From Triglochin maritima (taxonomy: Eukaryota; Streptophyta; Magnoliopsida; Alismatales; Juncaginaceae), in NCBI GenBank assembly GCA_963682175.1, contig OY821775.1:11690501-11754500 (forward strand): a stretch of DNA of 64,000 nucleotides, in the 5' to 3' direction. The notes beneath the pieces are model-generated. The model saw nothing but the letters and a program-made list of their open reading frames with translations, did no database searches and was not told where the DNA came from. The position numbers and the translations under genes are program-made. Shown in pieces: positions 48,120-59,400 of the stretch. Numbering within the stretch: position 1 is the stretch's first letter; every line of letters begins with the position of its first letter.

Positions 48120-50024
48120 GTTGGATTTCGTGCCCTATAGTATGTATATATTTTTCGAAATTTTATAAACATATAGGATCGAAACATTCATATTTTCTTC
48201 GATTTTCATATAGACATGCATTTGTTTGTCCTAATTATTTAACATGCATTAGAACAAACAAACAATTGCAATTGGAATCATACCTAGAGGTTCTCTAAAA
48301 CCTCTTGAAGATCCGGAATTGCGTTGCCGGTCGAATCGCCCGGTGGATTGCCTCCGAGTGTTCACCAAACTCTAAACAATGTTGGAGAGAAAGGAGCTAG
48401 CCAATCAATCTCCAAACGGGTTTAGAATCTAGCTAATAACCTCCTTTTTCTTTCCTAAGATTTTACTCTCCAAAAACTCAAATTAACTAAGGAATTTTGG
48501 ATGGATTAATTGGGGTGGTTAGAGAGAGAGAGAATTTTGCATATATTTATTTTTAATGAAGGAAATTAGGCCTATTTATAGGCTCCTTTAATTTCCACAT
48601 CATGGGTTATGCATTGACCCATTCTTCCATGTTTTTCTCTCTTAAGACCAATTCTCAATATTAAATTTATTAATCCACATCCAAATTTAATCATAATTGA
48701 CCAAGTCAAAACCATGATCAATAATTCCTTAATTAATTTGCCTTTATCGAATTTTGGATTAATTCCCAACAAAATTCGTTTTTTTTTGTTTTTGGAAATT
48801 TAATTAATTTGCCTTTATCGAATTTTGGTTTAATTCCCAACAAAATTCGTATTTGGGGTTTTAGCAAATTTAATTAATTAATTTGCCTTATCGAATTTTG
48901 TATTAATTCCCAACAAAATTCGATCTTTGGGGTTATAGCTAATTTATATTTCCTATGCAATATATCATCATATGTAATATCAAACAATCACACCCCATGA
49001 TATATTTACATCTCATATATAAATTCATGATTCTAAATATGTCATTTTCATGACATAATGATTTTATCGATTCACCACATGTATACGAAACTCGATACAT
49101 CATATGAACATAAAATCACCTTCTTGTTTCCCAGTTTTATGGTGTGACCTATGGGAGGATCTAAGCTAAATTGGCAGTGATATTAATAGCTTAACATCAC
49201 AAACTATAAGCGGTATCTAGCTACACATTATAGTTCCCAATTAGCTAGATGTCTTAATTCAGCTCGAACCAAAACCCGATCCAATTAGTGATGGAGTGCA
49301 CCACTTGTGTCCGTCCCTTGCCTCATGATATTAAGAATACATAAAAAGTAGTATTGTGTCATCTTTGTATATTAGTATTCATTTCTTGATCTCTTTAAGC
49401 TAGTTATAAATATGTGACTTAACTCAAATCACATTGTGCACATTATAACTTTGCTTTTATCAAGGGGCCCATTAATATCATTACTCAATTAAGAGGGGCA
49501 ATGATAATCTTTTGACTAGCTATCTTCTCCAACAAAAGTTGTACTTAACCAACTAATGCCTTTACACTACACTCATCGATAGCTCAAGACACTAGTCTAA
49601 TTAAGAACTCCTTAAGCGATCGGATATAAGTCTCATATCAAAGGACCAAGGACACAGTAAAATATTAATGACACAGAAACACATTTCTATAATATTTTAC
49701 TTATTAGGTCTATTCAGTATACAAAAGTAATATTTTCCTCTTTTGCATACCCGTGTTGTCACTCACTTGTAGAGCTACAATGATCTATGACCAACACGAC
49801 AATCTTAACCCGGTAATTAATGTCCCATGTTAATTACCATAATTGCGAATATCTTTTGTTTTATGTAAACCAATATCTTTTAGAGCTCTACGGTTAAGGA
49901 CCAAGAACCTCTTCCTTAACATTTCTAAAAGACGAATAACATAAACAAGGAACAAAACGATTTTCTCGTTCAATTCATAATAATTGACATTTAAAAGTAA
50001 AACTTTTAGAACACATTCCCTTCA
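48120..50024 (-). repeat. 5' LTR of the copia element (1905 bp)
   Basis: Nearly identical to the 3' LTR but 98 bp longer through an extra tandem unit at about 48735-48850 (CTTTATCGAATTTTGG...CCCAACAAAATTCG). Confidence 0.96.
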
Positions 50025-50339
50025 GGAACAACACTCACAACTTCTTGAGGTTCGATCCGTATTTGTCACGTTTTCACTGACACCGTGCATGCACTTGTGG
50101 TTATTATAACTATCAATCAACTTGCAAACAAATATTTGTTATTTAATCTTTGACGAATTCTGTAGAGGATTTCGACAACCTTATAGCATGTTATTAACTT
50201 TTTAACCATGTTATGGAAAACCCAATATGATTTCCCCTCGTAATCTAGTCGGGCAAAAACTGGAAAAGAAAATTCAGATTTTTTCCAGTGCCTATTACAT
50301 CAAGCTGAAGCTGAAGAAATATATCATCTTGTTTAATCA

Positions 50340-50754
50340 TTTTTTGGAGCACCAATACCACCTCATGAAGTACCCAATGGCCCCAAGGTTCCAATGCCTC
50401 CAATTCAAAATGGGATTCATCCAATGCCCGGTAAGTCGTCTGGTTCCAATTTGTTTACTTTATTACTCTTTGTGGAATGTTGTTGTTAATGAAGTTGTAT
50501 TGGACCTGATATTTTTCATAATTATGCCTTTGTAAAGCATTTTCCCTATGTTTCCATGCCTGCTCATTGTTAGCATGTTTGCACTGCAATTAACAATTTA
50601 CCAATGGGTTATCCTGTCCTGCACCAATCACCAATGCCTGCACCAGGGCAGCCTCGTGTTGATTCCATGGCACGTGGATTGTCAAGTTGTCATGTGGTTA
50701 TCAAAGTTCCAGCACCAGGAAATTACCAGCCTATCCGGATGAACACTGGAATAA
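50340..50754 (+). pseudogene. Orphan Pro/Met-rich exon fragments of an unidentified host gene
   Basis: A segment ending at 50430 reads APIPPHEVPNGPKVPMPPIQ then NGIHPMPG, followed by a GTAAGT donor. A second, at about 50574-50754, reads MGYPVLHQSPMPAPGQP, then RVDSMARGL, HVVIKVPAPGNYQPIR and MNTG before a GTAAGG donor. The pattern looks like genuine coding sequence of a Pro/Met-rich nuclear protein, but I cannot name it. The simplest splice joins are out of phase and no start or end is seen, so it is probably a captured or decayed fragment. The following LTR would lie in its next intron. Confidence 0.4.
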
Positions 50755-51467
50755 GTAAGGATATTTGCCTCTCTTAAGACTCTACTCTTCTGAGAAAAAA
50801 ATGTCGATCTTTAACCTTAATTATCTCAAAATTAAGGATCTCCTAACTAAACTATCATAGTTGTGAGATCCTAATCCTAGTTGGGTTTTAATGATTCTTT
50901 AGGTGGTGATTATGAGGAGTTTGGAGTGGACGGTTGAGATTGAGTGGGGTTAGATGGCCGGTTGAGATGAGAAAATGGAAGGTATATAAAGGTAGAGCTC
51001 TCTTTCTCTCTCTCTCTCACGTCTCTCTCACGCCACTCTCTCTCCCTCAGTGTTTGTGCTCCGGCATGGAGGTGTTCTCTGGCGAGGAGAAGTGAGGATC
51101 GACGAGTGTTGGTTGGTGGAGGTGAGTTCGTTGTTTTGCTAAACCCGTTCAACTTGCTTTTGCTCTCTCTCTCAACCTACCTCGTTTTCGGTTGTTGTTG
51201 TCGGTGTGGAGATAGACGAAGGTGTTTGTATGGCTGTGGACCGACGAGGAATTGTGTTGTTGATCGAGCGAGCGTTCGTCGGTGGATTGTGATTTGGGGA
51301 GAAGTGCTCGTGGAAGCACCGTCGAGGTTCTTCGAAGGTTTCTTCAAACCTTCACGATATGTCAAACTTGTCGATTGTAGCTCACTTTTGTTGTGTGAGT
51401 ATATTGGAAGTCGACGGTAGGCCGAAAGGCTTGTCGCAAGCAAACATGCAGCATATTTTACTGCCGG

Positions 51468-52080
51468 ATCGGTCGACCGGTTGGTGCAAACGGTCGACCG
51501 TTCCTAATGAGAATTCAGGTTTTTTTGCCTCACACCGGTCGAACGATGCCTTGGGCGGTCAACCGGTTGTGCATTTGAGGCAAGCATGGTTGGTTTCGGT
51601 CGAACGGGGCCCCTTTTACTGTTCGACCGTGTGCACTGTTGTAGGTCGGTTAGGGTGTTGACCATCCAAACGGTCGACCGCCTATTTGACTCGTCCGACC
51701 GATGACTTAAGTTGAATACTGGTTGGGTTCGACCAATGGTGGTTCGGTCGACCAGTGTTGTTTGGACGCATGATGGATTTTATTGGTGGAAATCGATCGA
51801 CCGAGAGTGCTCGGGGGTTCAACCAGTGTTGATGTTGAGCGTTGGTGGATTTCGCTGGTGGGTTTCGGTCGAATGGGTCCCCTTTGTCATTCGACCGATT
51901 GGTCGTTTTGTTCGTTGAACCTGGGAGACGACTTTCTAAACGGTCGACCGGTCCCTGACTTTGGTTCGACCGAACGTGTGTTGTTGGTGGGAATTGTTCG
52001 ACCGATGAAGTGCCGGTCGAGGCAATTGCCCTGTTTTAGTGAGATTTGGTCGACCATGACTCTTGGTTCGGTCGACTGTT
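51468..52080. repeat. Cluster of GGTCGACC-type palindromes
   Basis: About fifteen CGGTCGACCG, GGTTCGACC or near-matches occur, as in the LTR at 35772, although the sequence between them is different. Confidence 0.8.
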
Positions 52081-52191
52081 TGTGTCCAGTTTTGCACATT
52101 GGAGGTGCGGTTGTTGTGGTCGTCCGTGTGAGGCGAGTTGTGATGCCGATGTTCTTCCGGCAAGTGTGCTAGTGAGCACGAGTGTTGCAGT

Positions 52192-52520
52192 GGTTGGGTG
52201 AAAGAGCCCTGGAGCCCCGTAATTGTTGTGAGAGCTGTGGTTGGGTGAAATAGCCCTAGAGCCCAGCTAGTCTGTGCAGGGTTGGGTGAAAAAGCCTTGG
52301 AGCTCCGTAGTGCGTTCAGGTTGGGTGAAAGAGCCCTGGAGCCTGAGCGTGGACCGCGTGATAAGGGTTGGGTGAAAAAGCCCTGGAGCCCTTAGACGTT
52401 CGGGTTGGGTGAAAGAGCCCTGGTCGTGTCGTGGTAGCTACGGTTGGGTGAAAAAGCCCTGAAGCCCCGTAATAGTGGTGTGTGTTGTGGTTGGGTGAAA
52501 AAACCCTGGAGTCCAACCTT
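52192..52520 (+). repeat. Eight-copy tandem array of a GGTTGGGTGAAAAAGCCCTG unit
   Basis: Units start near 52192, 52241, 52280, 52318, 52366, 52402, 52441 and 52490. Each has the conserved core followed by GAGCCC and a variable 10-20 base spacer. Confidence 0.93.
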
Positions 52521-52896
52521 ATTGTTTGTGCTTTTCTTTGTTGATAGAATTGCATGCTATAGTGTTTCAGTTTCATGCATTGTAGAGTTTAGCATACGGG
52601 GTTTCCTTCTGGAAACTCAGGCATTGTTGCATGTTTGCTTTTCAGGTCGCGATCGGCGTTAGGTGGGTGGTGACCGAGGAGAGGAGCGCCACTACCAGAT
52701 CCAGTTTTCTCTCATTTTGAGGTCGGAGTGATTACTTGTATTGTTGTATAGTCATTTTGATGTAATCACACTTTTGAAATATTCGGATATATATTATATA
52801 TGTTGGTCCACTTGTTGACTTGTATTTGAGTAATATCCTTTGTTTGATTGTATGTTATAAATTTTTTAAATTCTTCCGCTGTTTGAGGATGTTACA

Positions 52897-53590
52897 GTTG
52901 TAGTTGGTTCCTAAAACACATCGTTATTTTCCTTCCAACCTGCTACTTCTCTGATGTTTTGCCCGAGAATGTATCATGAAGTCCGCAAAAGTAAGGCTCC
53001 AGCCTCTACCCCCACAAAAAGAAGGATTTGAACACAACGTTAAAAAATATTCAAAAACGTAGTTTGTATTATTTTTGGTATTCCTTAGTCATAGATCATA
53101 ACCTCACTCCCTCTCTCTCTTGCCGTATAGGCTTCAACCTTCCATACCCTCTCACTTGTTTTCACTCCTTTATCTACCATCAATTTTCTCTTCAGAGGGT
53201 CTGCTCTTCTTCCTTCTCTCTACCATTGAGTGGGGTCACGACCCTCGTTGCGACCCTAATGGGTCCACCCATGACAATCCTTAGTTGAGAACTAATTCAT
53301 CTTATCTGTTGTTCATGTGTTGCTTACTTGTTTGTAACGACGACTGTGCAACAATCTCTACAGGGGGAAGTCCATATCCACATCCATTTCAGACTCTGAA
53401 TATAAATACAAATGCACATGATATACATATGCAAAGCAAATAATATCCGTACCCATACAAATGGATTCGACTACAGACCTAATATGATACGTCTTGAAAT
53501 AGAAACACATCCAAGATGGAATACAAATGGATTTGACAGTGCAAAACCAAGTAAAAATATCCCACAAAGGAAGAACCTCTCTCCAAATAC
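52897..53590. other. Region upstream of channel copy 2
   Basis: No gene recognised. It contains a CT-rich stretch near 53105-53230 and A-rich sequence with repeated ATACAAATGGATT phrases near 53455-53530. Confidence 0.4.
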
Positions 53591-53957
53591 AAACTTCTAC
53601 GAGGAGGTGGAAGCAAAACTGGCAGTAAAACAAAAACAAAACCAAAGCCAACTCCAGTCCAGCGCCAACCCGTTCGTACCCCATCACCGCCCCCCCAGGT
53701 TTGACCACGCACCCAGGCTTTCCATACACTGGGGGTCGTGGGCCAGACCTTTTCCCTACGACAAACCCTAGAAATTTCCCCGAACCTTCCTCTTCATCTC
53801 CGACGACCTCCGAACCCTACAACCGTCCAAGTCTTTCCCCTGGCTGGGTCAGAGGTTTGTTTTCTCGATCTCTGCTTTGATTCGGATGTGTTTGCTGTTT
53901 GGATGCTGGATTTGGGACTCGCGTTGACTTGCTTTTACTTGGAGGTCGTTGTTGGAG

Positions 53958-55150
53958 TAGTTTTTTGTTTTGTTTTTGGTTTTGAGTTTTGATGATTGGG
54001 TTTTTGAAGGATTAGTTGGATGAGAGCGTGTTTGGTAGGAGTTTAAGTGCTAAATTTGGAAAATCAAACCGATAAAAATGGCGAATTGGAGTTTAAGGTA
54101 TGGTCTGTTGTGTAAGTAGAGCTTTGTTGTACTTTTTTTCTTTTTTTTGAGTTTTGAGTTTTGAAGGATTACTTGGACGAGTGCTAAATTTGGCAAATCT
54201 AACCGATAAAAAAAATGGCAAATTGAGTATAGGGTATGGCCTGTTGTGTAAATAGAGTTTTGTTTTACTTAGAGTAGATTGTTTTTTTTTGTTTTGAGTT
54301 TTGATGATTGGGTATTTTAAGGATCAGTTGGATGAGAACGTGCTTGGTGGGAGTTGAAGTAGTACTACACCAACTTTTAAGTGCTAGATTTGGCAAATTG
54401 GACCGATAAAAAAGGTGAATTGGTTATAGGGTATGGCATGTTGTGAATGTAGGGCTTTGTTGTGCTTATTGGAGTAGGACTTTTTTTGGATTTAGGTATT
54501 TAATCTTTTGAATAATCAATTGGATGCGAACACGGTTTGTGGAATTTGAAGTGTTGCACCAAGCATTAGGTGGGTGCTAAATTTGGCAAATTGTACTTAG
54601 GGTTTATGTTTGGTCTGTTGTGAGAGTCGAACTTTGTTTTACTTATGGAGTTGATTTTTATTTTATTTTATTGAATTTTAGATACTATGTTTTCTGAAGG
54701 ATTAATTGGATACAAACTCGGTTTGTGGAGTTGAAGTATTACACCAAGCATTACGTGCTAAATTTGGCTAATTGGAGTAATGGGTGTATGTATGGCCGGT
54801 TATGTATGTAAGACTTCGTTACAGTTATTGGAGTAGTTTTTTTTGGGGTTTTAGGTACTTGGATTTTTGATGAATCAATTGGATGCTAACACGGTTTGTG
54901 GGAGTAGAAGTACTACACAAAGCATTAGTTGCTAGATTTGGCAAATTGGAATAAAGGGTTTATGTTTGGTCTATTGCGTATGTCGGGCATTGTTGTAATT
55001 ATTGGAGTTTTTTGGGAGTTTTGTGGATCTGAACATGGTTTGTGAGAGTTGGAAGTATTACACTAATCATTAAGTGCTAAATTTGACATGTTGGAGTATA
55101 GGGTATGACCAGTTGTTGTGTGTGTAGGACTTTGTTGTATAATTGCAACG
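53958..55150 (+). repeat. About seven degenerate 145-200-bp tandem units in the leader intron
   Basis: Each unit has a T-rich tract, GAAGGATTA.TTGGAT, an A.C..GGTTTGTGGGAGTTGAAGTA-like block, AAGTGCTAAATTTGGCAAAT, a GGGTATGG.CTGTTGTGT block and GACTTTGTTGTA. Unit starts are near 53958, 54134, 54280, 54479, 54661, 54836 and 55006. Copy 1 keeps only about two. Confidence 0.85.
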
Positions 55151-56128
55151 TGGGAAGGTAATGAGTTCTCTTTTCCTCTTTTTTGTCTCCTGCTACTGGA
55201 CTCAGTGACATGGACTCAGTCTAGACTCAAGTACCAGATAATGAAATTAATTTAGAGTGTGTTATGAGTTTTTCAGTGAGCTAAGTAGGTTAGTAGTTGT
55301 TGATTTATTGACATTAAGTATCTTATGTCTTAGAAAGAATAATTGGCAATGGTGGTAGCTCAGTTGATGTTATACAAAGTTAAGAGTGTGTTATTAGACC
55401 ATCTCTTATTTTCCTATAGAAACTTTTTTTCTTTCAGAAGCTATAATATTGCATTTTGCAAGTAACATCTGGGTTTGGTGTTGGCCAGTTTTGACTGGTA
55501 TACCATATAATTTTGTTGATCGGTGGTATACATATGATTTTGACATGGATAACCCTTTTTATAATGAATAGGAAACTTTACAGAGGGTTAATCATTTAAG
55601 GGTATACTAGTGCAGTGGTGGTAGTGGTATCCTCTCTGCAACGGAAGGTGATGAGGGAGCTGATCGGCTAAGAAACCCAGAAGTTGTAGCCATTCGAGAA
55701 ACTAAATTAGATTTGAGTAAATTCAAATCTAACTGAATCTATGTGCCTATTGCCATTGTTTCTCACCTAGATGGGTTGGGTTTCATATACTTTTTTCTCT
55801 TTCACTCTTATGGTCTTACCATAACCATAGCTCATGTGTGTTGTTCATGTGAATTTATTTCTTAAGGACCACCTATTGCAGTTTGGTATGCCCTTACGTG
55901 TGGACTCATCTTATCTGACTAGCGTTACTCCCAAATTAGAGAGCTATGAAAGGCTTGTTGATTTTTGGTCAGTAAGTTTCTTGATCACTATTGTAGCCAT
56001 CCACCTTAAGCATATGGTCAGGTTTCCTTTCTGCATTTCAATCGACCATGTTTGTGCAGTTTTTGTCCCTATTTAAGGTTTAATTAGATGGCTAATATTG
56101 GACGTCAAGTATTAAATATTAAATAAAT

Positions 56129-56180
56129 ATAAAAGTACCGGGCCCGCAGGCTGGGTCCGGCCCGGTACCCAGGTCTAGGA
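56129..56180. repeat. GTACCGGGCCC hairpin in the leader intron, present in both channel copies
   Basis: AGTACCGGGCCC and GGCCCGGTACCC face each other across about 12 bases. The same hairpin is at about 20072-20112 in copy 1. It may be the remnant of a tiny hAT-like element that predates the duplication. Confidence 0.7.
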
Positions 56181-56480
56181 TATAGGTTTCTATTATTGGA
56201 GTTGGATCGTTTTTTTGTAAAGGTGAATTCTTTAATGGGATTTTTTTTTCAGAAATAAAACCACCTTGTTTCATTAATTTCTTTTATCCCCTAAGCAGGC
56301 ATATCCCATTTTTATTTCTATTCATGCTAACCTTGATTCGTTATTGTATGTTTACATCTAATAGCATGCTTGTTTAATGTACAGTTAGTTTATTAGGTTA
56401 ACTTCTTTATAATTTATATCGTGTTAAATTTCATTACATTCAGGTTTTGCTATTGAGATATTCTGCAGTCTTGAGTCCAA

Positions 56481-59400
56481 ATGTTATTCGGAAAAGGTAA
56501 ACAAGATGACATAATAATGACATCTAAAGGAAGATCTGAAAAGGGGTTGGAAGTGGTTAAAAACTTTTTTCAGCATCAATTTCCAAAAGATGCCTCAGTG
56601 GAGTCAGTGTCAAGAAAAAGAGTTCTTGATCCTCAGGGACCATTCCTTCAGAGGTGGAACAAGATCTTTGTTTTGGCATGTGTATTTGCAGTATCCATTG
56701 ATCCCTTGTTTTTCTATATCCCTATTATCGAAGGCAAGGATTCTAGTCAATGCCTTGGTCTGGATAAGAATTTACAAATTACTGCCAGTGTCTTACGCTC
56801 CTTCACGGACATCTTCTACGTATTGCATATCATATTTCAGTTTCGTACTGGGTTTATCGCCCCTCCATCTCGAGTGTTTGGAAGGGGTGTCTTGGTTGAA
56901 GATCTCTCAGAAATAGCAATGCGATACTTGTCTTCATACTTCTTAATTGATTTGCTAGCTGTTCTTCCCCTTCCGCAGGTATTATACTCATCATAGTTTC
57001 TATATTTGTAAAACCATGATGATGTTTGTAATTTCTATAATATATACTCTAGAAATCATATTGCACCTCTTCATATTTGAATTAGATGTTTAGTAATTCT
57101 AATACGAAAAATTGTTCTGACACTAAGGTCAAATTAATAGGCTGTGGTTGTGATAACAGTGGATTCTTGATAAATGGTGATTTTTTGATACAGAAATGAC
57201 ATCATTGGTTTGAAGGGTTAACACATTCGTTTTGTTTAAGGGACTTCTTTTCTCTCTCATATCCTTAGGTTTTCTATAAATAGTTTACCCATCCATATCA
57301 GATATTCAACAGCATACAACACACTTTTTCTCTTTCAAAATTCTCATATTGAGATTTTGAGAAAGAGTTTATTTTCCTCGACTTATGAAAAAGAGGATCA
57401 ACTTCTTGGTAGTTTCCTTCCACTTCACGAACATGTTTCCTTCCACCTCCACCGTTGCATGTTCTATCCGATCTGTTGTTTCTGACTGTCGACACGGTCC
57501 AGTAGTCCAGCAAGTTGCACTAATTTCTATGCCCTGGTCACCAATTTCTTGGTTCACATTTGTAGGTCAGCCATGAGGGATGTTTATCCAAGCTTATTAC
57601 AGCATATAAAATTGAAAGGTGAAACAAATACACATTTCCATCACTTCATTATCTTGCCTTAGTTGGTGTTGGTTTTTGAAGTCCAACAGAAATAATTAAT
57701 CCATCTAAGCATTGGGAGTGTTTTTAAGCTAATTAAATTGCATAAAATTTGATTGTCAACATCATTGGACTGTTATCCAAAACAAAATCTTGTAATATGC
57801 TTAGGTGTCTTGTCAGTAGGAGCACAATTGAACTGGATACGAATTGGAAATTTGTATAATCCACATGTATTTGAAAATGGATACATATACAGGTACAAAT
57901 TACATACAAATACAAGAAAATGACCATCATATTCATATAAAACGGATATACGGTCACGGACCAGATACAATACATTTCAGAAACAGACAATTCTACCGAT
58001 AAAAAAAAACAGAGACAAATTCAGATACATATTAAAATAAAATAGGCATCCATATTTTGGATGCTATATAATAATACATTATTGTATCATGTATTAAAAA
58101 AATTAATTAAATTAAATTCAAGTTAAAGACAATTTCTGAAGATATCTGAAGTTTAATATTAACATTTCAAGGGTGGGAGAAAGCAAAGAGTTCTTAGAAA
58201 GAGGAGGCCCACGAGGTAGATTTTGGATTGGTTAAAAAATGCACTAAAAGAGGGTGTGAGACTCTCAGTGAGAGGTTAAAATTGAATTTTTAGGATTAAT
58301 TTTTTTGTAAATACGGGAGTTTTAATCTTCGAAATTACTACAAATAAAAAGCCTCAGAATTACTTCTGATTTTATTTGTTTAATTAAAACTTACTGAAAA
58401 TTAAATATTACCGTCATGCTTGTTACATGATCTTGATTATGTTGTATTTTATTTGAACTGAGATTCTTCTTTATGTGTTCTCTTTTCTGAAATAATATTG
58501 GCTAAACTGCTAGTCTTATATTTCTGAAAGCTTGGTTTGCTCACACCGCACACATGCACGCACACACACATTAGACATTTTAATTTGCCAAAACAATATA
58601 ATTGTTGAGTAATCTGTTAATATCATGAAACTTAGGCAGAATAATGCTGAGTACTAATTCAAGATCTATTTTTCAGATAGTTATTGTGATTATTATACCC
58701 AAATTGCGTGGTAATCCTCTGAAGGCAAAGGATCTTCTGAAGTACATAGTTTTACTCCAATATGTGCCACGTATTGCTCGTTTTTTCCCATTATACCGGG
58801 AAGTTACTAGGTCGTCTGGGATAATCACTGAAACTGCTTGGGCTGGAGCAGTTTTCAATCTCCTTCTTTACATACTTGCAAGTCATGTAAGACTGCCTAT
58901 ACTCATATTCCAACAAAATTTCTTCATGTTGTTACTTTAATTTCTCACCGTAAAGGCGTAATCTTACAATTTCATTCTATTGCCTTGATTATTTCATTCT
59001 AAATTAAACAATTCTGTCTGCAGTTTTTTAAAACTGGATGGCTAATCTTGTCCTGTTCTAAGATATATTTAAATTGTTTTGTGCACCACTATCACTTTCC
59101 TGGTTAACAAACTGTTTTCAGTTCAACTCACAATTTCAGTTTATTGAAAGTCATTTCCTATTGCTTGCCAATACTTTCATTTTTGTGCAAATTACTTGCA
59201 TCTCATCGTTGTCAAAATAAATTGATCGTATCTCACACCTTTAGGCCTGAGGTATGCCTCTTTGCTCAGTAGTCATTAGAAGTGGTCTTCTGTTCGAGAT
59301 GTGGTTCATATGCAGTTCTACTACTTTTGATTCTAAAATAATTTGGAGTTCCTAATTATATTTCTGAATGCCTTGTAGGTGTTAGGAGCCTTGTGGTACT

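Larger units (their letters stand above)
40609..50024 (-). mobile_element. Full-length Ty1/copia LTR retrotransposon (9416 bp)
   Basis: Two long LTRs (40609-42415 and 48120-50024) flank gag-pol on the minus strand. GGAAC target duplications are perfect (40604-40608 and 50025-50029). A tRNA-Met-type primer site and a polypurine tract sit at the proper LTR edges. The domain order gag-protease-integrase-RT-RNase H identifies the copia superfamily. The LTRs are nearly identical along most lines, so insertion is recent, yet the coding frame has three stops. Confidence 0.97.
50864..52896. mobile_element. Probable solo LTR (about 2033 bp)
   Basis: TGAGATCCTAATCC at the start and GAGGATGTTACA at the end give TG...CA. 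Both sides are flanked by GTTG (50860-50863 and 52897-52900). A start two bases earlier (TGTGAGATCC) is also possible, so the edge is uncertain by a few bases. It contains GGTCGACC palindromes at 51468-52075 and a tandem array at 52192-52520. No protein domain is present. Confidence 0.6.
53591..56443 (+). promoter_or_regulatory. Promoter, 5' UTR exon and leader intron of channel copy 2
   Basis: The presumed promoter lies before 53779 and includes a telo-box-like AAACCCTAG at 53763. A UTR exon ends at 53854 with AG|GTTTGT, and a 2.6-kb leader intron ends at the acceptor CATTCAG (56443). This assignment rests on splice consensus and on the fact that copy 1 begins within the same exon. Long 5' leader introns are common in plant genes and can raise expression; that role here is inference. 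Confidence 0.6.

Noticed and set aside
51106..52172. Plus-strand 100-130 codon frames in the LTR at 50864
   Set aside because: No family motif; lie in palindrome-rich LTR sequence and overlap one another in different frames.
57385..57576. Small gene inside intron 2 of channel copy 2
   Set aside because: A 63-codon frame without recognisable features, within an LTR-like insertion.
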